A stretch of DNA of 24,486 nt from Flavobacterium sp. UBA7680 (GCF_002482975.1 NZ_DLHA01000003.1:3361-27846); one strand, 5' to 3'; counted from the first letter of the stretch, positions 14,625 to 22,711 are shown. Made by a program: numbers and translations. The notes: generated by a model from the letters alone, not told the origin.

Positions 14625-15512
14625 CTACACTTTTTCTTTATTCTTATAATGTTTAAAAACACCATTTAAGATAACTGTAATAACAATTATTACAGCCCCT
14701 ATGTAAAATTCGGTACTCATTTTTTCCTTTCCGCCCAAGATAAAATAAGCTAAAAGAATACCGTAAACCGGCTCTAAATTAGTGGTTAACATTACCGTAT
14801 AAGGAGTTAAGCGCTGCATTACTTTTACCGAAGCAGTAAAGGCATAAGCCGTACAAACAGAAGCCAAAATCAACAGCAAAATCCAGTTATTTATTGACAT
14901 TACAAAAAAGTCTGCATTGAATTTTCCTATCACTAAAAAATAAAGCGAGATAAAGAAAACCCCTGCACCAAATTCATAAAATGTAATAACCGAAGGCTCG
15001 TGATCTGAGATTAGTTTCCCATTCATCAGGGTAAATAAAACCCCAAGAATTATCGAAATTAAGGCATAATAAACTCCGGTAAGATATTTAATTTCAACTT
15101 GTAATATCAATCCTAATCCGGCAATGATAATTAATCCAAAGAAAACTTCGTACCACAAAATCTTTCTTCCGTAAAAAAGAGGTTCTAATAAAGATGCAAA
15201 AAAAGCACCAAGCGAAAAAATCGACAATGTTATAGAAACATTTGATACGTGAATGGCTTTAAAAAAGAAAATCCAATGCAGTGCAATTAATAATCCAACG
15301 AAAATTAATTTAGCAAAAGATTTAGCCGATATAACAAAAGACTGCTTTTTATAAAGAATAAATCCGCCAAGAAAAATTCCGGCAATCAACATTCTAAACC
15401 AAACTAAATTTTCGGCATCAATTGTAATTAAAGCTCCAAGAATAGCCGTAAATCCCCAGATAAAAACAATTAAATGAAGGTTTAAATAACTTTTTAAATT
15501 ATCGTTTCGCAT
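14625..15512 (-). CDS. EamA/DMT-family transporter
   Basis: I place the start at 15512 (MRNDNLKSYLNLHL), giving 295 residues. The upstream ATG at 15548 would add 12 residues that overlap the preceding gene by 50 bases. From 15512 the overlap is 14 bases, typical of translational coupling. The protein has about ten membrane spans in two repeated five-span halves, with the EamA opening LHLIVFIWGFTAILG and a second-half segment GVYYALISIILGVLFTLMNG. DMT-family members export metabolites or amino acids; the substrate here cannot be read from the sequence. It directly follows and overlaps the LptF/LptG-type gene, so the two are very likely co-transcribed, although a functional link is not evident. 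Confidence 0.88.
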   Translation of the reverse strand: MRNDNLKSYLNLHLIVFIWGFTAILGALITIDAENLVWFRMLIAGIFLGGFILYKKQSFVISAKSFAKLIFVGLLIALHWIFFFKAIHVSNVSITLSIFSLGAFFASLLEPLFYGRKILWYEVFFGLIIIAGLGLILQVEIKYLTGVYYALISIILGVLFTLMNGKLISDHEPSVITFYEFGAGVFFISLYFLVIGKFNADFFVMSINNWILLLILASVCTAYAFTASVKVMQRLTPYTVMLTTNLEPVYGILLAYFILGGKEKMSTEFYIGAVIIVITVILNGVFKHYKNKEKV

Positions 15513-16587
15513 TACGTAATAAGTAAACTGCCAGAATTCCAAAAACAAAATTTGGAAACCAAACAGCTATTAAAGGTGAAAAAGTAGATTTTTCGGCAAG
15601 AGTACCAAATATTTTATCAAAGAATACAAATGAAAACGCAATCGCAATTCCAATCGCCAGGTTCATTCCCATACCGCCACGTCGTTTCATTGAAGAAACT
15701 GAAACTGCAATAATAGTCAGGATAAAAGCAGAAACGGGTATGCTGTATTTTTTATAAAGAACTACTAAATAGGTATTGATATTTCCTGAACCTCTTTTTC
15801 TTTCTTTTTCTATAAAATCAATCAATTTGCCTAAAGTCAATGTTTCTGCTATATAAACAACAGGCGTTAAATCAGCAAGTTCAAACTTAAATTTTACCTT
15901 TTTTTCAGGTTCTCTTTCAATTACATCATTCAAATCAGCAAGAGTCCTTTTTGTATAATCATACAAAATATAAGTCTTTAATTTCGGGTCCCATTTAATA
16001 CGGCTTGCGGTAATTTTATAGGTTAGTTTATCTTTTTCAAAATGTTCTAACGTAAAATTAAATGCTGTTTTAGACTCTTCATTAAAACTATTTACAAAAA
16101 TAAAATCATGATCATTAATTTGTCTGTAAACATTAGTGTTTTCGCCCCGCATGAGTTCCTTTCCGTTTCCTTTCAAATAAGTGTACCTAAAATTGTTATA
16201 ACCCTCACTTGCCGCAGGAACAATAAAAAATCCCATCAGCAAAACAAAAATCGAAACAATTGTTGCACCTATAATATAAGGACGCAGGAAACGCGTAAAT
16301 GAAATTCCTGAACTTAAAATCGCAATAATCTCTGTATTATTAGCCAGTTTTGAAGTAAACCATATTACCGATAAAAACAAAAATATCGGAAATAAAGAGT
16401 TGATAAAATAGATTGTAAAATTGTAATAATAGAACGCAATATCCATAAACGGAATCTTGTTTTCGAGCATCTTATTTACTTTTTCAGAAACGTCAATTAC
16501 GATTCCGATTGGCGCAAACAAAAGCAGCATCACAGAAAAAGTTCCGAGATATCTTTTTAAGATGTATTTATCTATTATTGACAGCAT
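15499..16587 (-). CDS. LptF/LptG-family permease (YjgP/YjgQ type)
   Basis: The 362-residue protein starts MLSIIDKYILKRYLGTFSVMLLLFAPIGIVIDVSEK, the usual opening of the LptF/LptG family. It has three membrane spans at the N-terminal side (about 13-34, 55-77, 100-122), a large periplasmic beta-jellyroll (about 125-265), and three spans at the end (about 275-355). LptF and LptG form the inner-membrane channel that, with LptB, extracts lipopolysaccharide and passes it to the Lpt bridge. The sequence does not let me decide between F and G. It is preceded by tgt on the same strand with an 88-base gap holding a large heptameric palindrome, and it overlaps the transporter gene downstream. Confidence 0.9.
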   Translation of the reverse strand: MLSIIDKYILKRYLGTFSVMLLLFAPIGIVIDVSEKVNKMLENKIPFMDIAFYYYNFTIYFINSLFPIFLFLSVIWFTSKLANNTEIIAILSSGISFTRFLRPYIIGATIVSIFVLLMGFFIVPAASEGYNNFRYTYLKGNGKELMRGENTNVYRQINDHDFIFVNSFNEESKTAFNFTLEHFEKDKLTYKITASRIKWDPKLKTYILYDYTKRTLADLNDVIEREPEKKVKFKFELADLTPVVYIAETLTLGKLIDFIEKERKRGSGNINTYLVVLYKKYSIPVSAFILTIIAVSVSSMKRRGGMGMNLAIGIAIAFSFVFFDKIFGTLAEKSTFSPLIAVWFPNFVFGILAVYLLRNAKR

Positions 16588-16605
16588 ATAGTTTTTGTTT
16601 TTGTT

Positions 16606-16668
16606 GTTTCAGGTTTCAAGTTTCAAGTTCTCTACAGAACGTGAAACTTGAAACCTGAAACTTGAAAC
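16606..16668. repeat. Palindromic array of nine 7-bp units between tgt and the permease gene
   Basis: The 63 bases split exactly into heptamers: GTTTCAG, GTTTCAA, GTTTCAA, GTTCTCT, ACAGAAC, GTGAAAC, TTGAAAC, CTGAAAC, TTGAAAC. The left units are the reverse complement of the right units. The result is a long hairpin (16 bp from 16610-16625 with 16642-16657, then 16627-16630 with 16637-16640). On the plus strand it is followed by a T run, on the minus strand by a T-rich but interrupted tract. It could end or attenuate transcription between tgt and the permease gene. The regular period suggests a dispersed repeat element rather than a simple terminator. Confidence 0.85.
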
Positions 16669-16675
16669 TCTTTTT

Positions 16676-17806
16676 TTAAAGTCTTTGACTCATATTTTTA
16701 ACCATCATTTCTTTCCATGGTCTAAAATCGCCTGCTAAGATATGTTTTCTAGCTTCACGAACCAACCACATGTAGAAACCAAGATTATGAATTGTAGCAA
16801 TTTGTTTTCCTAAATATTCGTTAGCAGCAAATAAGTGACGCAAATATGCTTTTGTATATTCTGTATCTACAAAAGTATGTCCCATTTCATCAATAGGAGA
16901 AAAATCAGCTTCCCACTTTTTATTTTTGATGTTGATCGTTCCGTTTGCTGTAAACAACATTCCGTTTCTTGCATTACGCGTTGGCATAACACAGTCAAAC
17001 ATATCAATTCCTAATGCGATATTTTCTAATATATTTATAGGAGTTCCAACTCCCATTAAATAACGAGGTTTGTCTTCCGGAAGAATTTCGCATACAACTT
17101 CAGTCATTGCATACATTTCTTCTGCTGGCTCTCCTACTGATAATCCGCCAATTGCATTTCCTTGCTGCCCAGAATTCGCAATATATTCTGCCGACTGACG
17201 ACGCAAATCTTTATAGGTACTTCCCTGAACAATTGGGAAAAAAGTCTGCTCGTAACCGTATTTATAAGGTAATTTATCTAAATGATTAATGCAACGATCC
17301 AACCAGCGGTGAGTCATGTGCATTGATCTTTGTGCGTATCTGTAATCGCAAGGATAAGGTGTACATTCATCAAAAGCCATAATAATATCGGCTCCAATGG
17401 TACGCTGAATTTCCATTACATTTTCTGGAGTAAAAAAGTGGTAAGAACCGTCAATATGTGATTTAAACTTCACTCCTTCTTCTTTAATTTTTCTGTTTGA
17501 AGAAAGAGAATAAACCTGATATCCACCAGAATCAGTCAAAATATTACGATCCCAATTCATGAATTTATGCAATCCTCCTGCTTTTTCAAGAATTTCTGTC
17601 TGCGGACGTAAGTATAAATGGTATGTATTTCCAAGAATAATATCCGGATTAATATCATCTTTTAATTCACGCTGATGCACTCCTTTTACCGAAGCCACAG
17701 TTCCAACAGGCATAAAAATAGGCGTTTCGATTACGCCGTGATCAGTAGTTATACTTCCCGCTCTTGCTTTTGACTGCGGATCTTTTTGTAATAAATCAAA
17801 CTTCAT
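16676..17806 (-). CDS. tgt: tRNA-guanine(34) transglycosylase, lacking the usual zinc cysteines
   Basis: The 376-residue protein matches bacterial Tgt over its whole length. The catalytic aspartates are present (D92 in LTDSGGYQVYSL; D271 in MFDCVMPTRNARNG), as are the base-pocket segments MAFDECTPYP and AIGGLSVGEP. It exchanges guanine 34 of GUN-anticodon tRNAs for a queuine precursor. The zinc site normally made by CxCxxC plus a later His is altered: at residues 306-317 the sequence is DEMGHTFVDTEY with no cysteine, while the later TIHN histidine (H340) remains. Apart from this the protein is intact, so the gene is probably functional without the standard zinc site. It has a clear promoter at 17827-17860 and is the first gene before the permease and transporter genes. 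Confidence 0.95.
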   Translation of the reverse strand: MKFDLLQKDPQSKARAGSITTDHGVIETPIFMPVGTVASVKGVHQRELKDDINPDIILGNTYHLYLRPQTEILEKAGGLHKFMNWDRNILTDSGGYQVYSLSSNRKIKEEGVKFKSHIDGSYHFFTPENVMEIQRTIGADIIMAFDECTPYPCDYRYAQRSMHMTHRWLDRCINHLDKLPYKYGYEQTFFPIVQGSTYKDLRRQSAEYIANSGQQGNAIGGLSVGEPAEEMYAMTEVVCEILPEDKPRYLMGVGTPINILENIALGIDMFDCVMPTRNARNGMLFTANGTINIKNKKWEADFSPIDEMGHTFVDTEYTKAYLRHLFAANEYLGKQIATIHNLGFYMWLVREARKHILAGDFRPWKEMMVKNMSQRL

Positions 17807-17826
17807 GTGTTTCTTTTTTCAGTCGG

Positions 17827-17860
17827 CAAAGATAAGCTAATTTCAGGGAAATTTAATCAA
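17827..17860 (-). promoter_or_regulatory. Promoter of tgt
   Basis: On the minus strand TTG (17860-17858), a 23-base spacer and TATCTTTG (17834-17827) match the flavobacterial promoter form. The start codon follows 20 bases later, giving a short leader. Confidence 0.6.
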
Positions 17861-17974
17861 TTAGATCATTTGTCAATTATAAAATTGAGTTAATTCAAAA
17901 ACAATATAAAACCTAAACTCCAGAAATTTTTAAATTTGAATAAAATCAATAAAATATGATACGCAATATTGTCA

Positions 17975-17994
17975 GGCTGAGCGAAGTCGAAGCC
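17975..17994. repeat. GGCTGAGCGAAGTCGAAGCC-type dispersed repeat
   Basis: This 20-base G/C-rich motif stands out from the A/T-rich spacer between tgt and the deacetylase gene. It has 4-bp complementary ends (GGCT / AGCC) and a doubled CGAAG. I recall this sequence as a frequent intergenic repeat in many Bacteroidota genomes, often preceded by GTCA as here. Its mechanism of spread is unknown to me. Confidence 0.6.
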
Positions 17995-18070
17995 TTTCAC
18001 AATGAAGATAAAAAATAAAACCCGTTTAAACCAGCGAAAATCTGCATGTCATTAACCAAAAAAATATAAA

Positions 18071-18930
18071 ATGAACTTAGCTCAAAAACTTGGATATCCT
18101 GAAAACACAAAACTATTAATCATTCATGCAGATGATGCCGGATTATCACATTCAGAAAATCAGGCTACTATAAAAGCGCTTCAAAACGGATCTATAAACT
18201 CCTACAGTATAATGGTGCCGTGTCCATGGTTTTATGAAATGGCAGTATTTGCTAAAAACAATCCAAATTATGATTGCGGAATACATTTAACATTGACTTG
18301 CGAATGGGAAAATTATAAATTCGGGCCTGTTCTTCCGACTTCTGAAGTTTCAAGTTTAGTCGATCAAAACGGTTATTTTTATAAAACAAGAAAAGATTTT
18401 AAAGACAATGCAAAACCTTCTGAAATTAAAAAAGAACTAACTGCTCAAATCGAAAAAGCGTTGCAATTTGGCATTCAGCCTACGCATCTTGACTCGCATA
18501 TGTGCAGTGTTGGCGTAACTCCGGAAATTTTAGAGATTTATAAAGAACTCGGAAAAACATACAATTTACCCGTTTTCATCAATAAGGATTTTGTCGAATC
18601 CATTAGCTTATCTGATGAAAAATATGATTTTGAAAATACTCTTTTAGCAGATAATCTTTTAATTGGATATTATAATGATTTCGAAAAAGGAGAACTTAAA
18701 AAATCATATGAAAAAGCTTTAGATAATATTACTTCAGGATTTATGTTTTCTTGCTTCATCCTGCTTTTGATGAATTTGAAATGCAGGGCATTACTATAAA
18801 TCATCCCAATTTTGGTTCAGCCTGGCGTCAAATTGATTTTGATTATTTTACAAGCGATGAATGCAAAGCAAAGTTAAAAGAAAATGAAATTCAATTAATT
18901 ACATGGAGAGAGATTGGGCAAATTAGATAA
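18071..18930 (+). pseudogene. ChbG/YdjC-family carbohydrate deacetylase, frameshifted
   Basis: The first 220 codons encode a YdjC/ChbG deacetylase: metal-binding D21/D22 in LIIHADDAGLS, H72 in CGIHLTLT, and H139/H143 in PTHLDSHM. The family removes N-acetyl or O-acetyl groups from small sugars such as chitin disaccharides. At about 18740-18744 the reading frame is lost. The open frame runs into TAA at 18797-18799 after a 20-residue nonsense tail. The correct C-terminus (VFLLHPAFDEFEMQGITINH and onward to REIGQIR) continues in the frame starting at 18745 and ends with TAA at 18928-18930. The total length of 860 bases is one short of 287 codons, so one base is missing. Restored, the protein would be 286 residues. 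It is either a recent pseudogene or a sequencing error in TTTATGTTTTC. Confidence 0.85.
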
Positions 18931-19043
18931 TTTAGATAATTTTTCTTTTTTTATGTGAATACTGAAATATCCTGATTCCAAAAATGTAACAAACAAAAAA
19001 CATTGATTTCGTAATTTTATAAGACACTTAAATTATAGGAATC

Positions 19044-19346
19044 ATGATAAATTCAGAAGATAAATTAGATCAAATCAAAGACGAACAAATTGAAAGAAAT
19101 TTGGAAAACTTAGATTATCCAGCAAATGAAGACATTTACAATCAGGAAGATAAACTAGAAGATATAGATCCGGAAGGTATTTCTGGAGAAAGAATCATCA
19201 ATCAGGACAATCACGAATGGAAACAAAACAGTGATAAAATTGGAAATGATTTGGATGTTCCGGGTTCTGAACTTGATGATGATCAGGAAGAAATAGGTTC
19301 AGAAGATGAAGAAAATAATTTCTACAGCGAGGGCGATAATAATTAG
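19044..19346 (+). CDS. Small highly acidic hydrophilic protein, unknown
   Basis: The 100-residue protein has no signal peptide and no hydrophobic segment. It is dominated by Asp, Glu, Asn and Gln, starting MINSEDKLDQIKDEQIERNL and ending EEIGSEDEENNFYSEGDNN, and is probably disordered. Two loosely repeated pieces, NQEDKLEDIDPEG and INQDNHEWKQNSDK, surround a central IDPEGISGERI. I do not recognise a family. Small acidic proteins of this look are frequent in Flavobacteriia and may be stress-related, but nothing in the sequence shows this. It stands alone, with a strong terminator after it. Confidence 0.7.
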   Translation: MINSEDKLDQIKDEQIERNLENLDYPANEDIYNQEDKLEDIDPEGISGERIINQDNHEWKQNSDKIGNDLDVPGSELDDDQEEIGSEDEENNFYSEGDNN

Positions 19347-19368
19347 ATTTATATTGCTCTATATATTT

Positions 19369-19396
19369 AAAAGCCCTTCAAGGGGCTTTTTTTGTT
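19369..19396 (+). terminator. Terminator after the acidic protein gene
   Basis: A 9-bp stem (19369-19377 with 19382-19390, core AAAAGCCC / GGGCTTTT) with a TCAA loop is followed by a T tract. It is a strong intrinsic terminator. Confidence 0.88.
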
Positions 19397-19528
19397 TAGG
19401 AATTTACTTAAAAACATAGCGACTAAAATGTGGAATTTAGAAAATCTAAACCAAATCGGCTTTTTTTTTAAGATTAATAAAAAAAGAAACAGAATTTAAC
19501 AATTGTGATAAACTAAAGCAGAAAATCA

Positions 19529-19560
19529 TTTGTCAGCCCGCAAAATAACGATTACTTTTG
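19529..19560 (+). promoter_or_regulatory. Promoter of the transketolase operon
   Basis: TTTG at 19529-19532, a 20-base spacer and TACTTTTG at 19553-19560 give a full match to the flavobacterial promoter form, 25 bases before the start codon. Confidence 0.7.
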
Positions 19561-19585
19561 CAACAGTTTAACTTTTACATATAAA

Positions 19586-20434
19586 ATGAAGCCTAACACA
19601 CAACAATTAAGCGATTTAACGATCCAAGTAAGAAGAGATATTCTTAGAATGGTACATGCTGTAAACTCTGGCCACCCAGGTGGATCACTAGGTTGTACTG
19701 AATTTTTGGTTACACTATACCAAAATATTATGGACCGCAAAGAAGGTTTTGATATGAACGGAATTGGAGAAGATCTTTTCTTCCTTTCTAATGGGCATAT
19801 TTCTCCAGTTTTTTATAGCGTATTAGCACGTAGCGGTTATTTCCCTGTTTCAGAACTTGCATCTTTCAGATTATTAAACTCCCGTTTACAAGGACACCCT
19901 ACAACCCATGAAGGGTTACCTGGAGTTCGTATAGCTTCTGGTTCGTTAGGACAAGGTTTATCTGTAGCTCTTGGTGCAGCTCAAGCTAAAAAATTAAATG
20001 GAGACAATCATTTAATTTATTCTTTACACGGAGATGGAGAATTACAAGAAGGTCAAAACTGGGAAGCTATCATGTATGCTTCTGCAAAAAAAGTAGACAA
20101 CATAATTTCGACAATTGACCTTAACGGAAAACAAATTGACGGTACAACTGACGAAGTTTTACCAATGGGAAGTATCCGTGCTAAATTTGAAGCTTTTGGC
20201 TGGGATGTTCTCGATATCGAAAAAGGAAACGACATTGACGCTATTCTTGCAGGTTTAAATGATGCAAAATCAAGAACAGGAAAAGGTAAACCAGTTTGCA
20301 TTTTACTACATACTGAAATGGGTAATGGAGTAGATTTTATGATGCATACTCATGCTTGGCATGGTAAAGCACCAAACAACGACCAGTTGGCAAGTGCTTT
20401 AGCTCAAAACATCTCAACTTTAGCAGACTATTAA
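19586..20434 (+). CDS. Transketolase, N-terminal subunit
   Basis: The 282-residue protein corresponds to the thiamine-diphosphate-binding (PP) half of transketolase. It shows GHPGGSLG (29-36), SNGHISP, ASGSLGQGLS and the ThDP motif GDGELQEG (149-156) with the matching N180 in DLNGKQIDG. The second half is a separate gene 74 bases downstream, as in other split transketolases of many bacteria and archaea. The two chains would assemble into one active site at their interface. The enzyme moves two-carbon units between sugar phosphates in the non-oxidative pentose phosphate pathway in the cytosol. A strong promoter precedes it. The unusual spacer to the next gene, an array of heptameric repeats, is described separately. 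Confidence 0.95.
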   Translation: MKPNTQQLSDLTIQVRRDILRMVHAVNSGHPGGSLGCTEFLVTLYQNIMDRKEGFDMNGIGEDLFFLSNGHISPVFYSVLARSGYFPVSELASFRLLNSRLQGHPTTHEGLPGVRIASGSLGQGLSVALGAAQAKKLNGDNHLIYSLHGDGELQEGQNWEAIMYASAKKVDNIISTIDLNGKQIDGTTDEVLPMGSIRAKFEAFGWDVLDIEKGNDIDAILAGLNDAKSRTGKGKPVCILLHTEMGNGVDFMMHTHAWHGKAPNNDQLASALAQNISTLADY

Positions 20435-20440
20435 AAACCA

Positions 20441-20496
20441 GCTTTAAGCTTTAAGCAGTAAGCTTTATGCCTATTGCCTACAGCCTATTGCGTACA
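20441..20496. repeat. Eight tandem 7-bp units between the two transketolase subunit genes
   Basis: The 56 bases split exactly into GCTTTAA, GCTTTAA, GCAGTAA, GCTTTAT, GCCTATT, GCCTACA, GCCTATT, GCGTACA. Every unit starts with GC. The array fills the spacer between the two subunit genes that should be made in equal amounts. Its 3' part contains an ATG (20467) in frame with the downstream gene, but that is part of the repeat and not a likely start. Confidence 0.85.
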
Positions 20497-20508
20497 GCAA
20501 AATATAAA

Positions 20509-21462
20509 ATGAAAAAATACGAAAATACAGGAAGTAAAGATACTCGTTCGGGTTTTGGAGCGGGAATGACTGAACTAGGTCAAAAAAATGAAAATGTAGT
20601 AGCACTTTGTGCAGATTTAATTGGATCATTAAAATTTGATGATTTCAAGAAAAATCACCCAGAGCGTTTTTTCCAAATTGGTATTGCAGAAGCTAACATG
20701 ATTGGTATTGCTGCAGGTTTAACTATTGGAGGAAAAATTCCATTTACAGGAACTTTCGCTAACTTCTCAACAGGAAGAGTTTACGATCAAATTCGTCAAT
20801 CTGTTGCTTATTCAGATAAAAACGTAAAAATCTGTGCTTCTCACGCTGGTTTAACATTAGGAGAAGACGGTGCAACTCACCAAATTTTAGAAGATATCGG
20901 ATTAATGAAAATGTTACCGGGAATGACTGTAATCAATACTTGCGATTACAATCAAACTAAAGCTGCAACATTAGCATTAGCAGATCATCATGGTCCAGCT
21001 TATTTACGTTTCGGTCGTCCGGTTGTGCCTAACTTCACTCCTGCTGACGAGCCATTCGTAATTGGAAAAGCAATTTTATTAAACGAAGGAACTGATGTAA
21101 CAATTATTGCAACAGGACACTTAGTTTGGGAAGCTCTTATTGCTGCTGAAGCTCTTGAAGCAAAAGGAATTTCTGCTGAAGTAATCAATATCCACACTAT
21201 TAAACCACTTGACGAAGAAGCTATCCTTAAATCGGTTGCTAAAACAAGATGTGTAGTTACTGCTGAAGAGCACAACTACCTTGGAGGTTTAGGAGAAAGC
21301 GTTTCAGGAGTACTAGCTTTGAACAATCCAACTCCACAAGAATTTGTAGCAGTACAAGATAGTTTTGGAGAATCTGGAACTCCAGAACAATTAATGGAAA
21401 AATACAAACTAAACAATCAAGCAATTGTTGAAGCTATAGAAAGAGTTATTAAAAGAAAATAA
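20509..21462 (+). CDS. Transketolase, C-terminal subunit
   Basis: I place the start at 20509 (MKKYENTGSKDTRSGFG), giving 317 residues. The upstream ATG at 20467 lies inside a repeat array and would add 14 residues unlike any transketolase. The protein carries the pyrimidine-binding half: ALCADLIGS, then FFQIGIAEANMIGIAAG with the catalytic glutamate E61 that activates thiamine diphosphate, then THQILEDIGLMKMLPGMTV. A C-terminal transketolase domain (about 190-310) follows with TGHLVWEALIAAEAL and VVTAEEHNYLGGLGESV. It pairs with the 19586-20434 product to form the enzyme. A strong terminator follows the gene. Confidence 0.95.
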   Translation: MKKYENTGSKDTRSGFGAGMTELGQKNENVVALCADLIGSLKFDDFKKNHPERFFQIGIAEANMIGIAAGLTIGGKIPFTGTFANFSTGRVYDQIRQSVAYSDKNVKICASHAGLTLGEDGATHQILEDIGLMKMLPGMTVINTCDYNQTKAATLALADHHGPAYLRFGRPVVPNFTPADEPFVIGKAILLNEGTDVTIIATGHLVWEALIAAEALEAKGISAEVINIHTIKPLDEEAILKSVAKTRCVVTAEEHNYLGGLGESVSGVLALNNPTPQEFVAVQDSFGESGTPEQLMEKYKLNNQAIVEAIERVIKRK

Positions 21463-21490
21463 TTTTTAGTTTTCTTACTTTATAAAAACA

Positions 21491-21522
21491 AAAAACCTCG
21501 AAAGTGATTTCGAGGTTTTTTT
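21491..21522. terminator. Bidirectional terminator between the transketolase and FKBP genes
   Basis: A perfect 13-bp stem (21491-21503 with 21508-21520, core ACCTCGAAA / TTTCGAGGT) with a GTGA loop has a T run on each strand. It serves the convergent genes on both sides. Confidence 0.9.
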
Positions 21523-21537
21523 ATGTCTTCTATTTTA

Positions 21538-22671
21538 TTATTTCTTTTGATAAGGATACGATTTATCCAAATGAATTCTTATTCTTCCTGCAGCTGTATA
21601 ATCGGCTGGTAAAAAACTTTTAGGATTATCAATTGATTCTGGCTGCCCTTCAGTTTTAAGAGGACCAGTTGGTCTTCTAGGAATTCCTCTTGGCTCCGTT
21701 TCATCTGTATTTGGCGTACTTGGATTGTCTACAACAGGATCCCAAGGATAATAGGTACTTGCCCCATTAAATACTCCATCTATCCAGCCAATATGATTTG
21801 CTGGTTTTGTAATTTCATAATAAGTAGAATAGCCATCTCCATCATCATCAGTATCTACACAATCCGGAACACCATCTTTGTCTGTATCATCTGCCACCAT
21901 TGTTGCTGGCGGAGTTGGATATCTTGCAGTATCTCTAAAATCATAAATATATCCATCTCCATTTAGATCTTCCTGATAATCAAAAACACCATCAAAATCA
22001 TGATCTAGCCTTTGAAGGCTGAACAATTTAAAACTAAACACTAAAGGTGAATAAGCGGGAATAGCATCTTGTCCTGAACCATAATATCCTAATCCAGAAG
22101 GCAAAAACATTACTCCTGCACCAAAATCTGTATACGTTATTGCACCATCAGGCCCCGGAGCGCTAGGCGTACCTGTTTTAAACTGAGGGAAAATTTCGCC
22201 CCATCCATCAATTACAGATTGTGCTGCATACAAATATAATTCAAAGCTTCTTCCTACACCATAAGAAGAATCAAATACAGTCCCATTTAATAAACTTCCT
22301 GCATATGAAGCATAAACCTTATCCGTATTTGTAGGAGATTCTCCACTACCTTTATTTAAAGATAAGTAATATACTTTATAAGTAACGTCGTGATTGTAAA
22401 CATCTCTGGATAGCAAAGGATATACTGTTTGATTCATGATTGAAGTTTGTGTTCCTCCTGCCGGAATTTTTTCAATCGTTATATCAAAATTAGCCGTTAC
22501 TTCTTTTATATAATGAGTATTTAAATATTTAACAATAGAGTCATTGTCAGCTTTATATTGTTCTTTATAATCTCTTAAAGGAACTGTTTCCGGATCATCA
22601 TGGTCTTTACTACAGGAAACTATAGCTATACCCGCAAGTAATAAAATAAAATAATATTTAAATTTATTCAT
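21538..22671 (-). CDS. FKBP-type peptidyl-prolyl isomerase lipoprotein with calcium-type repeats
   Basis: The 377-residue protein is a lipoprotein (signal MNKFKYYFILLLAGIAIVSC, lipidation at C20, then SKDHDDPE, an acidic stretch that favours surface export). Residues about 110-220 form an FKBP-like domain (KVYASYAGSLLNGTVFDSS; VIDGWGEIFPQFKTG; GAGVMFLPSGLGYYGSG), interrupted by a longer insert than standard. The family's usual FELGxxxVIxGWxxG pattern is partly kept (FELYLYAAQSVIDGWGE). After it come Asp-rich calcium-type loops: DHDFDGVFD and DLNGDGY (223-241), then DTDKDGVPDCVDTDDDGDG (262-280), like thrombospondin-3 or EF-hand-like repeats. A Pro-rich tail follows. It probably assists folding of exported proteins at the cell envelope. 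The isomerase activity is inferred from family only. Confidence 0.85.
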   Translation of the reverse strand: MNKFKYYFILLLAGIAIVSCSKDHDDPETVPLRDYKEQYKADNDSIVKYLNTHYIKEVTANFDITIEKIPAGGTQTSIMNQTVYPLLSRDVYNHDVTYKVYYLSLNKGSGESPTNTDKVYASYAGSLLNGTVFDSSYGVGRSFELYLYAAQSVIDGWGEIFPQFKTGTPSAPGPDGAITYTDFGAGVMFLPSGLGYYGSGQDAIPAYSPLVFSFKLFSLQRLDHDFDGVFDYQEDLNGDGYIYDFRDTARYPTPPATMVADDTDKDGVPDCVDTDDDGDGYSTYYEITKPANHIGWIDGVFNGASTYYPWDPVVDNPSTPNTDETEPRGIPRRPTGPLKTEGQPESIDNPKSFLPADYTAAGRIRIHLDKSYPYQKK

Positions 22672-22711
22672 TATTGTTAATTTTTTAGGTGCGCAAGATA
22701 CAATATTGATT

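Noticed and set aside
16606..16668. CRISPR array
   Set aside because: Units are 7 bp, contiguous and without spacers, and no cas genes are present; this also applies to the arrays at 20441 and 23266.
20467..20508. Upstream ATG as start of the transketolase C-terminal subunit
   Set aside because: It lies inside the heptamer repeat array and adds 14 residues unlike transketolases; the ATG at 20509 gives the family-typical N-terminus.
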